Positions 54,065-61,728 of a DNA stretch of 64,000 nucleotides are shown one piece after another. The stretch is taken from the NCBI GenBank assembly GCA_009838035.1, contig VXSK01000002.1, forward strand, positions 248,001-312,000, read 5' to 3'. Under the pieces are notes generated by a model that was given only the letters and a program-made list of their open reading frames with translations, did no database searches and was not told where the DNA came from. The position numbers were made by a program, and so were the translations under genes. This DNA comes from Gammaproteobacteria bacterium. Its GTDB lineage: Bacteria; Pseudomonadota; Gammaproteobacteria; Steroidobacterales; Foliamicaceae. The first letter of the stretch is position 1, and each line of letters begins with the position of its first letter.

Positions 54065-54173
54065 GTGTGGAGTCTCAATTGGCCGGCGCCGCTCGCGAAG
54101 CACAGATCTCCATGTGCAGATCAGCAACCTGCGCGAGAGATTTCCGGCAGCGATCCGCCGGAAAGCAGAGCCT

Positions 54174-56960
54174 TTACCAGCGATTCACCAGACGCAATGA
54201 GACATAGCGGCCCATCGCGTTCGCGTTTGTTGCATCATAAAGAAGACCCGTCGAATTACCCGCCACCTTGGGTGGGCTTCGGTCAAACAGGTTGGTAACG
54301 CTGAAGGTCGCGGAAAAACCACCCAATACCGGCATTGAAGCCAGTTCGGCGCCATCGAGCCGAAGGCTCAGATCCACGGTAGTGTGGGATCTGATCGCCT
54401 GCTCCGGATTAATCAAGACATCCACATAGTTGTCCGTGTAGTTAACATACACATTGCCGCTCAACAGGCCTCGGTCGAGTCCGGCCCGGGCACGGAATTG
54501 CATGTTTACCGGCCGGCCCGCACGATCGAGTTCGGATCGGAACGGAGAAACCACGGTAACCGCGCGATCAAACTCGAAATAGTACGAAGCGTTGAATCCG
54601 ACGGAAAGTACACCGAAGCTGGTGGAACGCTGTGAATTGACGGATAGATCCAGCCCCCTGATTCTTTCGAGTCCTATGTTCTGCCGCTGATTGTTGAACA
54701 GCACGAGCCCAGGCAAAGCGACAAGCGGATCGTCCACTCCGTGCGCGTAGGGAAGACCGCTCTGGTTGAAGAAGCGAAAGGCTTCCGGCAGGGACGTATT
54801 TGCCAGGGCAACGTCGACTAACGCGTTTACCTGCTCGCGGGTCGGCATCCGCGTGATGACGGGAGCATAGATTGCTTCGTTGTTCAGGGAAGCGAAGGCG
54901 TCGTTGATGCCCGTGGGTTCGTCGATCCGGTTCTCGTAATCGATATCGAAATAAGAGAGGGTAAGGGTGGTGTTGTCGAGGAATTCGGGTTCATAATCGA
55001 GCGAGAGCGTAAACGTTTCCGCTTCTTCCGGCGTCAGGTCGGACGAAGCGCCCGCCAAAACCAGAATCGGCGCAAATCCTCCGGGCGCCATCGGATCGGG
55101 GCCCATTCTCAGGATGGCTTGCGCGGAATCCGGCGCAAAATCGAACAGGAACAACGACGGCGCGCGAAAGGACGTGCCCCAGGTGCCGCGCAGGGTCACT
55201 TGTTCGCCCGGCGCGTAAATCACCCCTACCTGCGGCTCCGTCGTATCGCCGATGTCGCTGTAATCGTCGTAACGGACTGCTGCATTGATCTCGAAACGGC
55301 GCAGTCCGGGCTGATCACCGTCAGTTATGAATGGAAGGCGTAGCTCGCCGTACCCCGAAGATACGTCGCGGTCGATGTCGGTGGTCACCCCGCGGCCATC
55401 GAACCTTAGTTCCCTGAACACCTCAGTCCGGTGTTCAATCCCGAGCGCAAACAGAACGTCAGTGGTCCCCATCGTAAGGGCCGTGCCATCGAGATCCAGG
55501 CTCAATTGAGTGCTTCGCACGGACTCTTCGCCGGCCGTCTCCCGGTCGCCGAATGAGCCGCCGCTGATTGCCTTGAACCACGAATCACGCTCTCCGTAAG
55601 TGCCCGTGAACTGCAGGTTCCAGTCGCCTCTGAAGCCGACCGTCAGACCGGCGGTGCCCCGGAACGAGTCGCCCCGAGTTTCAGTTGCATTGAGAAGCGT
55701 GAAGGGGCCCACCGTCCGATTGGACTCGGAGTAACTCTCTTCTTCGGTAAAGATGATGTCGCCCTGCAAACGGATGTTGTCGGCAAGATCGTAATGACCC
55801 GCAACAAAAGCGGTTTGGCGATCCCGTTCCGGCAGGAGGTCCCACTCGTCGGCAGTGGGCAGCGACGAGCCAAACGGGAACGGTACGCCTTCGCCTGCGA
55901 CACCCGCGGCGGTCGCGTCCAGACGGGAGTTGTTCTGATAATCGTAGGCAAGGACAAAACCCGCGTTTTCGAATTCCATGCCTCCAACCACGCTGGCCTG
56001 CCGCCGGTCGCCGCCATCGCGACCAAAACCACCATAGACTTGCGCTTCCAGGCCGTCATAGGACTTGCGTGTAACGAGATTCACTACGCCCGCTACGGCG
56101 TCGGAGCCGTAAATCGCCGAGGCGCCGCCGGTGAGGACATCGACACGTTCAATCACGGACAAGGGGATGGCGCCCACGTCGAACACCCTGCCGTTGATTG
56201 CAGCGGGATAACGGCGCCCGTTTAGCAAGCTTAGAGTGGATTCTGGGCCGAGCCCCCTGAGCGAGATCGCCGTGGTGCCGTCAACATTGGAGTTCGCGAT
56301 TCGCGAAACACCCGCGGCGTACCTTCCGGATGCGGATATTTCCCCAAGGTTCTGCGGCAGCGCCTCGAGGAAGTCCTCGACGCTGTTCATTCCGGAGTCA
56401 TAAAACTCGTCGCGAGTGAACGAAACCGAAGGGCTCAGGGTTTCTATTCCGCGGATGCGCGTGCCCGTGACCACGATTTCTTCCAGGGCCAGGGCATCAC
56501 GATCAACCTCGGGTTCTGCAGTTTCGGCGGTAACCGGCTGAGCCTGCGCCAACCGTGCCGGTTCGACGGTCTGCGCCCCCGCCAGCCGAGGTGATTCGGG
56601 CCGAGGATTGTTGCTACCGATCGAAGCTTCCATAATGTCGGCGCTGCGCCCCTTTATCGTTACTGCTTCGCCCACGGTGCTGAATTTCAGGCCGGTGCCG
56701 TCGAGCAAGGCCACAAGAACCTTTTCCGCCGTTCCCTCGCCGGTGAAGCCCGAAGTCTCGACCCCTTCAAGCGACCGGGCCGCGACGACAAGTTGCAGTT
56801 TTGCCTGTACCGAGAATTCGAGGAGCGCAACGTCCAGAGGCTGCGGATCAATGTCGAATTGCCTGCTCTCGGCGGGTTCGGCCTGCAGGAGCGGAACGGC
56901 GCCGAAAACCAGCGATACTGCCAAGGCGACACGAATTAAACAGGATTCACTTTGGCGCAT
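54174..56960 (-). CDS. TonB-dependent transducer/receptor with STN domain
   Basis: 928 residues from the ATG at 56960 (GAGGAGAACA upstream). A Sec signal (ends near LLQA) is followed by a secretin/TonB N-terminal STN domain (about residues 33-105, FDIDPQPLDVALLEFSVQA to GEAVTIKG), a Pro/Ala-rich linker, EEIVVTGTRI, the plug (GLGPESTLSLLNGRRYPAAI, VLTGGASAIYGSDAVAG) and a 22-strand-type barrel ending VSLRLVNRW. The STN domain lets such receptors signal through FecR to an ECF sigma factor, both encoded just upstream. I infer uptake or sensing of the RiPP or its metal or ligand complex. Confidence 0.92.
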   Translation of the reverse strand: MRQSESCLIRVALAVSLVFGAVPLLQAEPAESRQFDIDPQPLDVALLEFSVQAKLQLVVAARSLEGVETSGFTGEGTAEKVLVALLDGTGLKFSTVGEAVTIKGRSADIMEASIGSNNPRPESPRLAGAQTVEPARLAQAQPVTAETAEPEVDRDALALEEIVVTGTRIRGIETLSPSVSFTRDEFYDSGMNSVEDFLEALPQNLGEISASGRYAAGVSRIANSNVDGTTAISLRGLGPESTLSLLNGRRYPAAINGRVFDVGAIPLSVIERVDVLTGGASAIYGSDAVAGVVNLVTRKSYDGLEAQVYGGFGRDGGDRRQASVVGGMEFENAGFVLAYDYQNNSRLDATAAGVAGEGVPFPFGSSLPTADEWDLLPERDRQTAFVAGHYDLADNIRLQGDIIFTEEESYSESNRTVGPFTLLNATETRGDSFRGTAGLTVGFRGDWNLQFTGTYGERDSWFKAISGGSFGDRETAGEESVRSTQLSLDLDGTALTMGTTDVLFALGIEHRTEVFRELRFDGRGVTTDIDRDVSSGYGELRLPFITDGDQPGLRRFEINAAVRYDDYSDIGDTTEPQVGVIYAPGEQVTLRGTWGTSFRAPSLFLFDFAPDSAQAILRMGPDPMAPGGFAPILVLAGASSDLTPEEAETFTLSLDYEPEFLDNTTLTLSYFDIDYENRIDEPTGINDAFASLNNEAIYAPVITRMPTREQVNALVDVALANTSLPEAFRFFNQSGLPYAHGVDDPLVALPGLVLFNNQRQNIGLERIRGLDLSVNSQRSTSFGVLSVGFNASYYFEFDRAVTVVSPFRSELDRAGRPVNMQFRARAGLDRGLLSGNVYVNYTDNYVDVLINPEQAIRSHTTVDLSLRLDGAELASMPVLGGFSATFSVTNLFDRSPPKVAGNSTGLLYDATNANAMGRYVSLRLVNRW

Positions 56961-56988
56961 GTTGTTCTCCTCACTAAGGTCTGCCGCA

Positions 56989-58101
56989 TCACTGCCCGGC
57001 TTCGCGTGGCCGTTTGCGGATAACGACTTTGTTTTCGTCCACCAGCTGCACCTCAAGATCAAATACGTCCTCAAGGGCCTGCAGCCAGTCGCCGGTCTGG
57101 TCCTGAAACACCGATCCGGTAAAGAGCATTTCTTCAATCTCGGCGTCAAGAATCATGATTTCCTTGCCGGAATAGCGGCTCACACCCTCCATGACGTACT
57201 GGAGGGGTTCCGCCCGATAGCGCAGAAGCCCGGCCTGCCACTGCGTTGCCTCGGTGGGATCGTTCAGTTCGACCACACTCAGTTCCGTTGGGCCGACCAC
57301 GGCCTGGGCGCCGACCCCAATCCGCGCGGCCGTCTGTTGACGGTATGACGGCGCGTCTCGCGCACCGGCATGGGCCCCGTCAACCGTGCGCCTGACCTCA
57401 ACACTCCCCTCGGTCACGGTCACGACGACCCGATTGGCATCGCGGCGCACGTTGAATACCGTCCCCAGCGCCGTAATGGTCCCGGCGCCCGCCATGACGA
57501 TGAAGGGACGGCCTGCATCTTCCACTACACGGAAAAGGGCCTCGCCGGTTTCCAGCATGACGACGCGCTGCTCAGCGGAAAAGTTCACGGAAAGCGACGA
57601 CCTGGCCCCCATCGCAATGGCGGACCCGTCGGGCAGCGTGATGCTTTGATGTTCCGCGACCTCGGTCTGGTGGGCCTGAATGGATTCATCCGCCTGCGGC
57701 GGCAGCACGTAGAAACGGACCAGCAATACGCCAGCGGCCATCACGGCGGCGGCGACTGCCGCTGTCGCGGAGCGGCGAACCCAGGGAGGCATTGCTGCCC
57801 AACGGCCCCATAAGTCGAGCGCCGCGATGCCCGCCGCCGCCCCCGCCTTCCCGGAAGAATCCGCGGCTGCCGGTGCAGGACGAACGCGCTCACGCCCGGG
57901 ATGTGACGGCACCGGAATGTCCTTCAGATCATCGGCGTAATCCTCCACTCGGCGCGAAAGCCGCTCCACCTCGGCAAACGCCTGTCTGTTGCGCGCGTCT
58001 CGGTTGATCCACGCCTCCCATCGAAGCAGTTCGCCAGCGGAAATATCCGGCTCCTGCAATTTCATCAGCCATGCGGCCGCTTGTTCCCGTCTGTTGCTCA
58101 T
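56989..58101 (-). CDS. FecR-family anti-sigma/signal transducer
   Basis: 370 residues from the ATG at 58101, overlapping the sigma-factor stop by four bases. The cytoplasmic N-terminal DUF4880-like part (EQAAAWLMKLQEPDIS, LLRWEAWINRDARNRQAFAEVERL) is followed by one membrane helix (about residues 110-130) and the periplasmic FecR domain (HQSITLPDGSAIAMGARSSL, GTVFNVRRDANRVVVTVTEG). The C-terminus has an STN-like fold. It links receptor occupancy to the sigma factor. Confidence 0.92.
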   Translation of the reverse strand: MSNRREQAAAWLMKLQEPDISAGELLRWEAWINRDARNRQAFAEVERLSRRVEDYADDLKDIPVPSHPGRERVRPAPAAADSSGKAGAAAGIAALDLWGRWAAMPPWVRRSATAAVAAAVMAAGVLLVRFYVLPPQADESIQAHQTEVAEHQSITLPDGSAIAMGARSSLSVNFSAEQRVVMLETGEALFRVVEDAGRPFIVMAGAGTITALGTVFNVRRDANRVVVTVTEGSVEVRRTVDGAHAGARDAPSYRQQTAARIGVGAQAVVGPTELSVVELNDPTEATQWQAGLLRYRAEPLQYVMEGVSRYSGKEIMILDAEIEEMLFTGSVFQDQTGDWLQALEDVFDLEVQLVDENKVVIRKRPREAGQ

Positions 58102-58715
58102 GGTTCCTTGTGGGTATCGAAGACCTGGGCTAGGTTCGGATCCGGTGCCGCGGATTCCAGCCTTTCCGCGCAGTGGGCCAGCGCGCGCGCAACGTATAGC
58201 CGCACCATGCGCACCGACAGCTCCATCCTCGTTGCTGTCTCCGCAATCGAGAGCTGATGGACCTTGTATAAGAGAAAGGCGGTTCTGCACCGGGGCGGCA
58301 ACTCCGCGAGCGCCTCCCGGACTATCGCAAGTTCCTGCGCTGCAAGCACCGCCTTTTCCGGGGAGGGGCTGGACTCCTCGGCGCCGACAAACGCGGTCTT
58401 GCGCAGTGAGGCGCGACGCTTGCGCTGCTTCAGCCGGTCATTGGCAAGATTGGCCGCCACGCGAAAGAGATAGGCCCGGAAGTGATTGACCGCGTCCGGC
58501 TCATTCAGCCCCAGGAGCCTGACGTAGGCCTCCTGAGCTATTTCCCGCGCTTCCTCGTCGGAATGAAGCCGGGCAGCAAGGAACCGCACCAGGGCGGCAT
58601 TGTGCTCCTCAAAGAGCGAGACTACGCGTTCCCTGGGATCTTTCGTTCCGCGCCCTGATGCCGCCCGAGTAGAGGTCGGGTCATCGACTCGCTCGCTCTG
58701 GTTGTTCTTTCGCAC
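58098..58715 (-). CDS. ECF sigma factor (FecI type)
   Basis: 205 residues with a GTG start. Region 2 reads EEAREIAQEAYVRLLGL with HFRAYLFRVAANLANDRLK, and region 4 reads LAELPPRCRTAFLLYKVHQL with a helix-turn-helix after it. It is the first gene of the RiPP operon and overlaps fecR. It should direct RNA polymerase to its own or the receptor promoter when FecR releases it. Confidence 0.92.
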   Translation of the reverse strand: MRKNNQSERVDDPTSTRAASGRGTKDPRERVVSLFEEHNAALVRFLAARLHSDEEAREIAQEAYVRLLGLNEPDAVNHFRAYLFRVAANLANDRLKQRKRRASLRKTAFVGAEESSPSPEKAVLAAQELAIVREALAELPPRCRTAFLLYKVHQLSIAETATRMELSVRMVRLYVARALAHCAERLESAAPDPNLAQVFDTHKEP

Positions 58716-58952
58716 GCTCTGACCCTAGTCCCCTTAATACTAAGACGACCGAGCAGCCAATTGGTGCAATGCACAATGCGATGCTATCGAAGCCCCGACA
58801 GCCAAAAGCAGACGTCTGGTTCGGACAGGATGAGCGCGACGGCAACTCCGCTCGCGACGGCAATCCCGCGCGCGCCGGGGCGCCTGTGTTTCACGCTTGC
58901 CGCTGTGGAACGCTGGTTCACGCGACCCTGCCCGTCTGACTGAAACCGGCGC

Positions 58953-59264
58953 TCAGCCGTCCTCTTCGGTCTCGGGCGCCATGTTCGCCTGAGCCCCTGC
59001 GTCCGCGCGTAGCGCAAGTTGGCCCTCTATTCTTGCGGCCCTTTCGCGCAGACTCACAAGGTCACCGCTGATGTTCTCGAGACGGACGTTGACCTCCGCA
59101 AAGCGGCCATTGACTTCCGCAAAGCCGCTGCGAAGTTCGGCCCTGACATCGGCCATATCGCTGCGCTGCTGTGCCTGTCCCTGAAAAACCGCGCCCAACA
59201 GAAGGGCTACCGCGGCAATCGCCGCGGACACCTTTCCAGCGCTGATCCATGCGCTCTTGCTCAC
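58953..59264 (-). CDS. Small membrane-anchored coiled-coil protein of unknown function
   Basis: 103 residues with a GTG start at 59264. One membrane helix (about residues 10-28) is followed by a heptad-like region (RSDMADVRAELRSGFAEVNG and on) predicting a coiled coil, and a Glu-rich end. A second, truncated copy of its first third lies at 60162-60316 beyond the fitAB-like module. I recognise no function. Confidence 0.55.
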   Translation of the reverse strand: MSKSAWISAGKVSAAIAAVALLLGAVFQGQAQQRSDMADVRAELRSGFAEVNGRFAEVNVRLENISGDLVSLRERAARIEGQLALRADAGAQANMAPETEEDG

Positions 59265-59405
59265 TGCACTACCCTTACGGCGGACAAACAATACGTTTGA
59301 CAATATCACAGCAGCGCCACAAGGTCGCGTTGAAATACTCGACAAATCATTCAATAAGGCGCACGCCGCCGTGTTTGTCTTGGTATCCACTATACTTCCC
59401 GACTT

Positions 59406-59420
59406 GATTGCATTGCAATC
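59406..59420. promoter_or_regulatory. Perfect 15-base palindrome upstream of the fitAB-like module
   Basis: GATTGCATTGCAATC is a perfect palindrome with 7-base arms, 37 bases before the antitoxin start. A TATACT hexamer at 59391-59396 could be the -10 box, placing the palindrome at the transcription start, where FitA/VapB-type antitoxin complexes autorepress. No convincing -35 box is seen. Confidence 0.5.
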
Positions 59421-59456
59421 ATCACGTAAATTTGGATTGCCGGACTGTCGGAGCGC

Positions 59457-59705
59457 ATGACCATGGCAAGCATCACGATCCGAAATCTCGACGACAGAGT
59501 GAAGACGCAGTTGCGCGTGCGGGCGGCGGGCAACGGGCGTTCCATGGAAGAGGAAGCGCGGTTGATCCTGCGCGAGGCCGTCGGGCGCAAGCCGAGTTCC
59601 AAAAACCTTGCGAGTATCGCCCGCTCGTACTTTGGCCCGGACAATGGTGTGGATCTGGAACTGCCTCCGCGCGGTCCGATGCGCGAGCCGCCATCCTTCG
59701 ATTGA
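59457..59705 (+). CDS. fitA: FitA-type (VapB-like) antitoxin
   Basis: 82 residues (or 80 from the second ATG). The N-terminus MASITIRNLDDRVKTQLRVR is a ribbon-helix-helix DNA-binding domain of the FitA type, and GRSMEEEARLILREAV follows. The C-terminal tail would wrap the PIN toxin. It precedes the toxin by nine bases. Confidence 0.85.
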   Translation: MTMASITIRNLDDRVKTQLRVRAAGNGRSMEEEARLILREAVGRKPSSKNLASIARSYFGPDNGVDLELPPRGPMREPPSFD

Positions 59706-59714
59706 GCGTCGCTC

Positions 59715-60140
59715 GTGTCTGTGCTGTTGGACACCAACGTCGTGTCCGAGTTGATTCGCAAGTCGCCCCACCCTGCCGTCAATGCGTGGGCCGCCGGCCA
59801 TCCGCTCGAAGATCTGTTCTTCTCGGCGGTCGGCGAAGCGGAGCTACGCTACGGCGCAGCGATTCTGACCGCCGGCCGGCGCCGGGAAACGCTGATTGCG
59901 AATATCGAACGGATGCTGCGCGAGGCCTTCGATGGCCGGGTGCTGCCGTTCGACAGCGATGCGGCGCGTGATTATGCGGAAATTGCCGCCGCGCGCCGCT
60001 CGGCCGGGCGCCCTATTACGCCGGCGGACTGCCAGATCGCGGCGATCGCCCGCTCTCGCGGCATGACCGTAGCGACGCGCAACGTCCGGGACTTCGAGAA
60101 TCTCGGCGTCGAGATCATGGATCCCTGGTCGCCCCCATGA
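59715..60140 (+). CDS. fitB: PIN-domain toxin (FitB/VapC family)
   Basis: 141 residues with a GTG start. The PIN acidic site is present: Asp6 in LLDTNVVSE, Glu43 in EAELRYG, Asp105 in TPADCQIA and Asp126 in NVRDFENLGV. FitB/VapC toxins are Mg2+-dependent RNases. The module appears intact. The partial repeat of the upstream small gene begins 21 bases after its stop. Confidence 0.88.
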   Translation: MSVLLDTNVVSELIRKSPHPAVNAWAAGHPLEDLFFSAVGEAELRYGAAILTAGRRRETLIANIERMLREAFDGRVLPFDSDAARDYAEIAAARRSAGRPITPADCQIAAIARSRGMTVATRNVRDFENLGVEIMDPWSPP

Positions 60141-60161
60141 CCGGTAGCACCGAAGCGTCCG

Positions 60162-60316
60162 TTGACTTCCGCAAAGCCGTTGCGAAGCTCGGCCCTGACA
60201 TCGGCCATATCGCTACGCTGTTGGGCCTGTCCCTGAAAAACCGCGCCCAGCAAAAGAGCGACCGAGGCGGTCGCCGCAGACACCTTCCCGGCGCTGATCC
60301 ATGCGCTCTTGCTCAC
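60162..60316 (-). pseudogene. Truncated copy of the small coiled-coil gene
   Basis: A 166-base segment (60162-60327) is about 88% identical to 59110-59275 and in the same orientation. It keeps the GTG start and the first 55 residues (MSKSAWISAGKVSAA to NGRF) and then runs into the antisense of the toxin gene, so the rest is lost. The two copies bracket fitAB, as left by a duplication or insertion event. Confidence 0.75.
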
Positions 60317-60358
60317 TGCACTACCCTGGAGGGAACGGTCATCATTACTGCAACTCCA

Positions 60359-60632
60359 TTAGTTTTGAAAAAGGTCCGCGTGTGTTCCGGTGCGGCGAAG
60401 AATCAAAAGGGTCTTCGCTAATCTCGTAAATCAGTATCCAGTCTCCAGCCAGATGAAGATCCCAGGCTTCTTTGAAGTTGCCTGACAACTTGTGAGGCCG
60501 GGCCTTGGGTGGTAGTGGCTGGCCCCTCGCCAGGGAATCAACGATGGCTTCAAGCCTTCGGACGTCCCAGCCTCGTTTCTTGAATCTTTTGTAGTCTTGG
60601 CGAAATCTCTTCGTGTAGGCAATTTCTCTCAT
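60359..60632 (-). pseudogene. yafQ: YafQ-type mRNA interferase toxin, frameshifted
   Basis: The frame from the ATG at 60632 matches YafQ toxins (YTKRFRQDYKRFKKRGWDV, KARPHKLSG, LHLAGDWILIYEI). At 60405-60411 a run reading CCCTTTT on the coding strand carries one extra base. After it the open frame gives an unrelated tail, while the shifted frame gives LLILRRTGTHADLFQN and then a stop at 60359, exactly the expected family end with its catalytic His. The active C-terminus is therefore out of frame unless this is a sequencing error. Confidence 0.75.
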
Positions 60633-60867
60633 CGGTCCTCTTGATCGGCGTCGCTGGCCGCTTCAAGGTCAGAGAAGACCGCGCGTGCGGACGGGAATCG
60701 TTTCAGTTTCTCCGCAGGTTCCGCCAGTGCGTCAATCGTGCCGGCGTTTGGGATTCGCGCGTCAAAGGGCAAGCCCTTGCGCATCACGAGTTGTCGCAAG
60801 GACATGCGAATGAATTCGGTGGGTTTCAAACTGCCTCAACCCTGATTGATGCGGAAATGTCATTCAT
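60629..60867 (-). pseudogene. dinJ: DinJ/RelB-type antitoxin remnant with internal deletion
   Basis: From 60867 the sequence reads MNDISASIRVEAV and then a stop, which resembles the DinJ N-terminus. In another frame from 60829 (TTG) it continues as LKPTEFIRMSLRQLVMRKGL and PFDARIPN, the DinJ C-terminal half. About 15 residues of the usual ribbon-helix-helix helix are missing at the junction near 60830-60833, and the frame changes there. The gene overlaps the toxin start by four bases and the end of the upstream exported-protein gene. Confidence 0.65.
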
Positions 60868-61363
60868 CCGGCACGTCCTCGATGATAACGACAGGCTCGC
60901 CACGGTTCCTCTCACTGGCAAGCGGAGAAAGCGTCACATCCACCAAGCGGTAGCCCCCGCCGATGGACACAAGAAGCGAAAGCTCCGGCGACTCGCAGTA
61001 GAACTCGATGCGTTGCCGCAAACGAGCATCGTCCACCCACCGGCGAACATCAAGCGGCCTGTCGCCCGGCTCCCATCCCACAGCCTCAGCCATGAACTCC
61101 GCCCTGTTCTCATCATCCGCAAGAACACGACCCAACCGCTCGGTGTATCGCGCGCAATCCGCCTCCCTGGCAGACAAATCAGACGGCTTCTCCTTTTCAG
61201 GAATCTCGCCCTCCATGACGTTGACGTTCATGCAATCCGCTATCGAACCGCCCTTGGCAATGCAATCCTGAATAGCCTTCGCACGCGCGTCTGCGTCTTC
61301 GTCCGCCAACCCCGCATTCGCCAGCAGCGCGACGGCGAACAAGGTCAGCGTCAGTCTCCTCAT
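60860..61363 (-). CDS. Exported small protein of unknown function
   Basis: 167 residues with a Sec signal (MRRLTLTLFAVALLANAGLA). Mature cysteines occur in QDCIAKGG, ADCMNVN, EADCARYT and FYCESPE, which could form two disulfides. The charged, helical N-terminal half and beta-rich C-terminal half (LSLLVSIGGGYRLVDVTL) fit no family I recognise. It is followed by the broken antitoxin. Confidence 0.6.
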   Translation of the reverse strand: MRRLTLTLFAVALLANAGLADEDADARAKAIQDCIAKGGSIADCMNVNVMEGEIPEKEKPSDLSAREADCARYTERLGRVLADDENRAEFMAEAVGWEPGDRPLDVRRWVDDARLRQRIEFYCESPELSLLVSIGGGYRLVDVTLSPLASERNRGEPVVIIEDVPDE

Positions 61364-61383
61364 GGCTCTCTCTCCTCGAAAAA

Positions 61384-61700
61384 TGCCCGGGGCCGGACTC
61401 GAACCGGCACGGGGTTTCCCCCGGGGGATTTTCTTACCCGCTACGGCTTTCGCCGCGGGACGCGCGTCGCAACGCGCTCCCTTTGGGGTCTGGACTTTCC
61501 CTCTGCCCTATCGCCGTTCCGCGACGTAGGCCGGAGCCGTCAAGTCTCTACACTTTCCCCGTGAAACCGGGGCTTAGCTCGGGATTGCCACCACCTTGCG
61601 TGCTGAGGTTTCCCCGAATTTGACTCCTGGTGCATCGGGCGGTTTCCCGACCGGCGCTCAATATCAAGTCCCCTGCGTATACCCATTTCGCCACCCGGGC
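61384..61700 (-). tRNA. trnL(UAA): tRNA-Leu(UAA) interrupted by a group I intron
   Basis: Exon 1 (61666-61700) gives the acceptor 5' strand GCCCGGG, the D arm and the anticodon stem GGGGA with CTT. Exon 2 (61384-61432) begins AAAA, completes stem TCCCC, and supplies a long variable arm (CGGGGGAAACCCCGT), the T arm with TTCGAGT and the acceptor 3' strand CCCGGGC plus discriminator A. Joined, the loop is CTTAAAA with anticodon UAA in an 84-nucleotide class II tRNA. CCA is not encoded. The 233-base intervening sequence splits the anticodon after its first base. Confidence 0.9.
61433..61665 (-). ncRNA. Group I self-splicing intron in tRNA-Leu(UAA)
   Basis: 233 bases without an open frame. The 5' splice site follows a U, the intron ends in G, and an internal guide GAGTC (61622-61626) pairs with the exon end GACTT, giving the required U-G wobble at the splice site. 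Core elements GGCAATCCCGAGC (61577-61589) and GACTTGACGGC (61536-61546) match conserved P4-P7 segments of the tRNA introns of subgroup IC3. This is the same host tRNA and site as the cyanobacterial and plastid introns. Confidence 0.88.
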
Positions 61701-61728
61701 ACAGGCGGCGAAGTTTAGCAAAGTCCCG

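Noticed and set aside
47030-58715. A classical lasso peptide cluster
   Set aside because: The context is similar, but there is no asparagine-synthetase-like cyclase or transglutaminase-like protease, and the precursor lacks a lasso core; a radical SAM enzyme is present instead.
61384-61700. Another structured RNA such as RNase P, 6S or tmRNA
   Set aside because: The ends pair as tRNA acceptor arms and the middle has group I intron features, so a split tRNA explains it fully.
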